In this document: positions 62,303 through 64,000 of the stretch, one piece after another
Numbering within the stretch: position 1 is the stretch's first letter
Layout of the letters: each line of letters begins with the position of its first letter
From: Nectonema munidae
Taxonomy: Eukaryota; Nematomorpha; Nectonematoida; Nectonematidae
Assembly: GCA_030549495.1 (NCBI GenBank)
Contig: JAUIRK010000305.1
Location: 1 to 64,000 of the forward strand
DNA: 64,000 bases
Direction of reading: 5' to 3'
Notes under the pieces: generated by a model
What the model was told of the DNA's origin: nothing
The model's database searches: none
What the model saw: only the letters and a program-made list of their open reading frames with translations
Position numbers and translations under genes: made by a program

Positions 62303-62593
62303 CAGTGGCGGATCCAAAAATTTCTTATAGAGGGAGGGGGAGGGGCGAAATCTATCTAAATTTTTTGCAATTTTGCTAAAAGTCTTCAGAGAATACGACA
62401 GCTGTATTATGTCTTTTAGAATCACTTATTATTACCTATGTTTTCATATTTTTAACATTATTTTGCCATGAATAAATTGGAAAAAATTTTTTTTATAAAT
62501 CTAAAGGTATACATTAGTAAGGGTAATTTTCGAAGCCATTTTTCATAGGGCGGCCTAGGCCCGTGAGCCCCCCCCCCCTTGGATCCGCCACTG
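62303..62593. mobile_element. hAT-like MITE with CAGTGGCGGATCC termini (291 bp)
   Basis: Termini CAGTGGCGGATCC and GGATCCGCCACTG are perfect 13-bp inverted repeats, followed inward by AA/TT. Flanks GCTTGTAC and GCTTAAAT agree at five of eight positions, a plausible worn 8-bp target duplication. A G-rich left part and a C run near the right end are typical of such elements. It has no coding capacity. Confidence 0.8.
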
Positions 62594-63779
62594 GCTTAAA
62601 TTATATATAGTGATGGTGGAACTAGCAAGTTTTCTAACTGTAGGAATAACGCAGCAGATGATGAAATTTTTTGCTTGATTTTCTTCCGACATTAAAGCAG
62701 AACTTATTTTGATAGATTTTTTCTCTTTCAATTTTTTCTAAAAGCTTTCACTAATTTTATACTTTCATGCAATCTTTACTCAACTTGGTGACCATTTTTT
62801 ATCTTAGTGATTTATTTCACCGCCTAAAAATAAAATTTTCGCATTATATGTGAAGAATTTGTATAAACTGACAGTTAATAATTTTCACTCTAAAAAAACT
62901 GTCTAATTAATTTTAAAAGTAACTAACTTACTCACTTTATTTTTAGTAAATCCATTTGTAAAAAAAATACTTTTTAAATGAAATATTTATACACACCGTG
63001 AAGAATTAAAAGAATGTTGATCAGAAGGAACCATATATCCTAGAATATAAGAATATGACTGAAATATTAAGTGTATTGAATAAAAGAGAGGAGAACCAGT
63101 TATCAAGAATGAACAAGGTTTGCACCAAATCAATGTTGCACCAGATTTGATAGATTCTATAATGTCAAGTAGGTCTACAAACAAACGATTAATTAAACGA
63201 TTTAGGGTTTAGTGGAAACTTCCAAAAATATATTTGAGAGCTGAGTGTTCAACCACTACAATCTAGTCTACTGTAGTATATCTCACACCTTTTCTCATGT
63301 AACTTTCGTCTCTGAAGTAAGCTACCAAATATTCATTGTCTATCGTGTTTTTGAAAAACACGTCAGTGTATCTATTGAATAAAATATGAAACAAATATTT
63401 TTTGTTTTTAATTTTAGTAACCCCAAACTCATACGGATTGAGGGTAAAAGAGAAAATTTATAAAATAATCCTAACCAGTTTTGTCAAAAGATGAAAATTA
63501 TGATATTATTTTAATAAAATTTATTAAAGCAGTTATTGATATTTTTCTCTAAAAAAGGGAGTCTTTTGATAAATATGTATGCATTAGCGCCCGCTACAAA
63601 GGTTCAATTTATCGATCATTTTTTAAAAGTAGATTAAAATTTTTCATTAATTTTTTAAATAATTAATTATTAAAATATGTAATTAGCATGAAAAAATTTT
63701 TAGATTGGGCTTAACTCCAAAATTGACAAAGTGTTGCCGATGTCTTTTTTTAGAGTTAAAATTCAAATACTGGTGAAGT
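62594..63779. other. AT-rich DNA, nothing recognised
   Basis: No open frame with a recognisable domain, RNA gene, or paired inverted termini was found. The minus-strand frame at 62,987-63,184 has no family resemblance that I can see. Confidence 0.5.
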
Positions 63780-64000
63780 AATTATTTTAACATTCTTGAT
63801 TCCAGCACCTGTGTTATCCCTAATGTTAGTCATTGTGATCAATTAACATTCATAGTTCGTTAAGTAAAATCTGACAGTAAGCCTGTTGAAAGATTCTTGA
63901 CTTTTATAGACATCCATGACCATCGTGCTGAAAGCTTAGCTTTAAATGTTATACAATTAATCAAAGATTTCGGTCTTGATTTGGATGACATGAGAGGCCA
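63780..64000 (+). pseudogene. hAT (ZMYM1/DUF4371-like) transposase relic, cut by the window
   Basis: The plus-strand frame reads NVSHCDQLTFIVR, a TAA stop at 63,861-63,863, then VKSDSKPVERFLTFIDIHDH and RAESLALNVIQLIKDFGLDL, followed by DDMRGQ to the window edge. This matches the conserved region of hAT-type transposases related to zinc-finger MYM-type protein 1. There the pattern is HxxQLSFVLRYV...VERFLxF followed by GLDL...RGQGYDxAxNMSG. The internal stop makes this copy inactive unless it is a sequencing error. The rest lies beyond the window. Confidence 0.75.

Overview
This is a non-coding, satellite-dominated piece of an animal nuclear genome. It is AT-rich overall and carries hAT, piggyBac and Tigger-type DNA transposon relics, a non-LTR retrotransposon and a tRNA-derived SINE. 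The one convincing gene encodes a metzincin of the reprolysin/ADAM type. Together these suggest an invertebrate, perhaps an arthropod; the species cannot be read from the window. Nothing bacterial, viral or CRISPR-like was found.

Positions 1 to about 53,466 are a giant nested satellite. Three tandem copies of one composite unit are present. Each has a block of about 4.1 kb made of a 31-bp T/G-rich minisatellite, then an array of a 77-bp satellite. In the first two units these are followed by a short return of the 31-bp repeat, an AT-rich spacer of about 1.5 kb (SINE, piggyBac-type MITE, small degenerate minisatellite) and another 31-bp block carrying a hAT-type MITE. The 31-bp blocks and spacers are nearly identical between units. 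The 77-bp arrays differ greatly in size: about 2.5 kb (4,158-6,630), 23.1 kb (13,162-36,299) and 10.5 kb (42,941-53,466). The second unit is therefore about 29.7 kb while the first spans about 9.1 kb. The third unit ends in its 77-bp array and gives way to ordinary DNA. A stretch near 10.2-10.5 kb looks like failed consensus sequence rather than biology.

Positions 53,467-64,000 are AT-rich flanking DNA. They hold a degenerate tandem repeat, an intact 392-codon single-exon gene for a secreted reprolysin-like metalloprotease (minus strand, 54,900-56,078), and a set of decayed transposons: a Tigger/pogo transposase relic, hAT fragments, a 5'-truncated LINE on the minus strand, and a hAT-type MITE with TIRs. 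A hAT (ZMYM1-like) transposase relic runs off the right edge.

No operon or pathway is present. The main biological story is satellite amplification by segmental duplication, with unequal exchange inside arrays, conversion between copies, and transposon insertions that serve as time markers.
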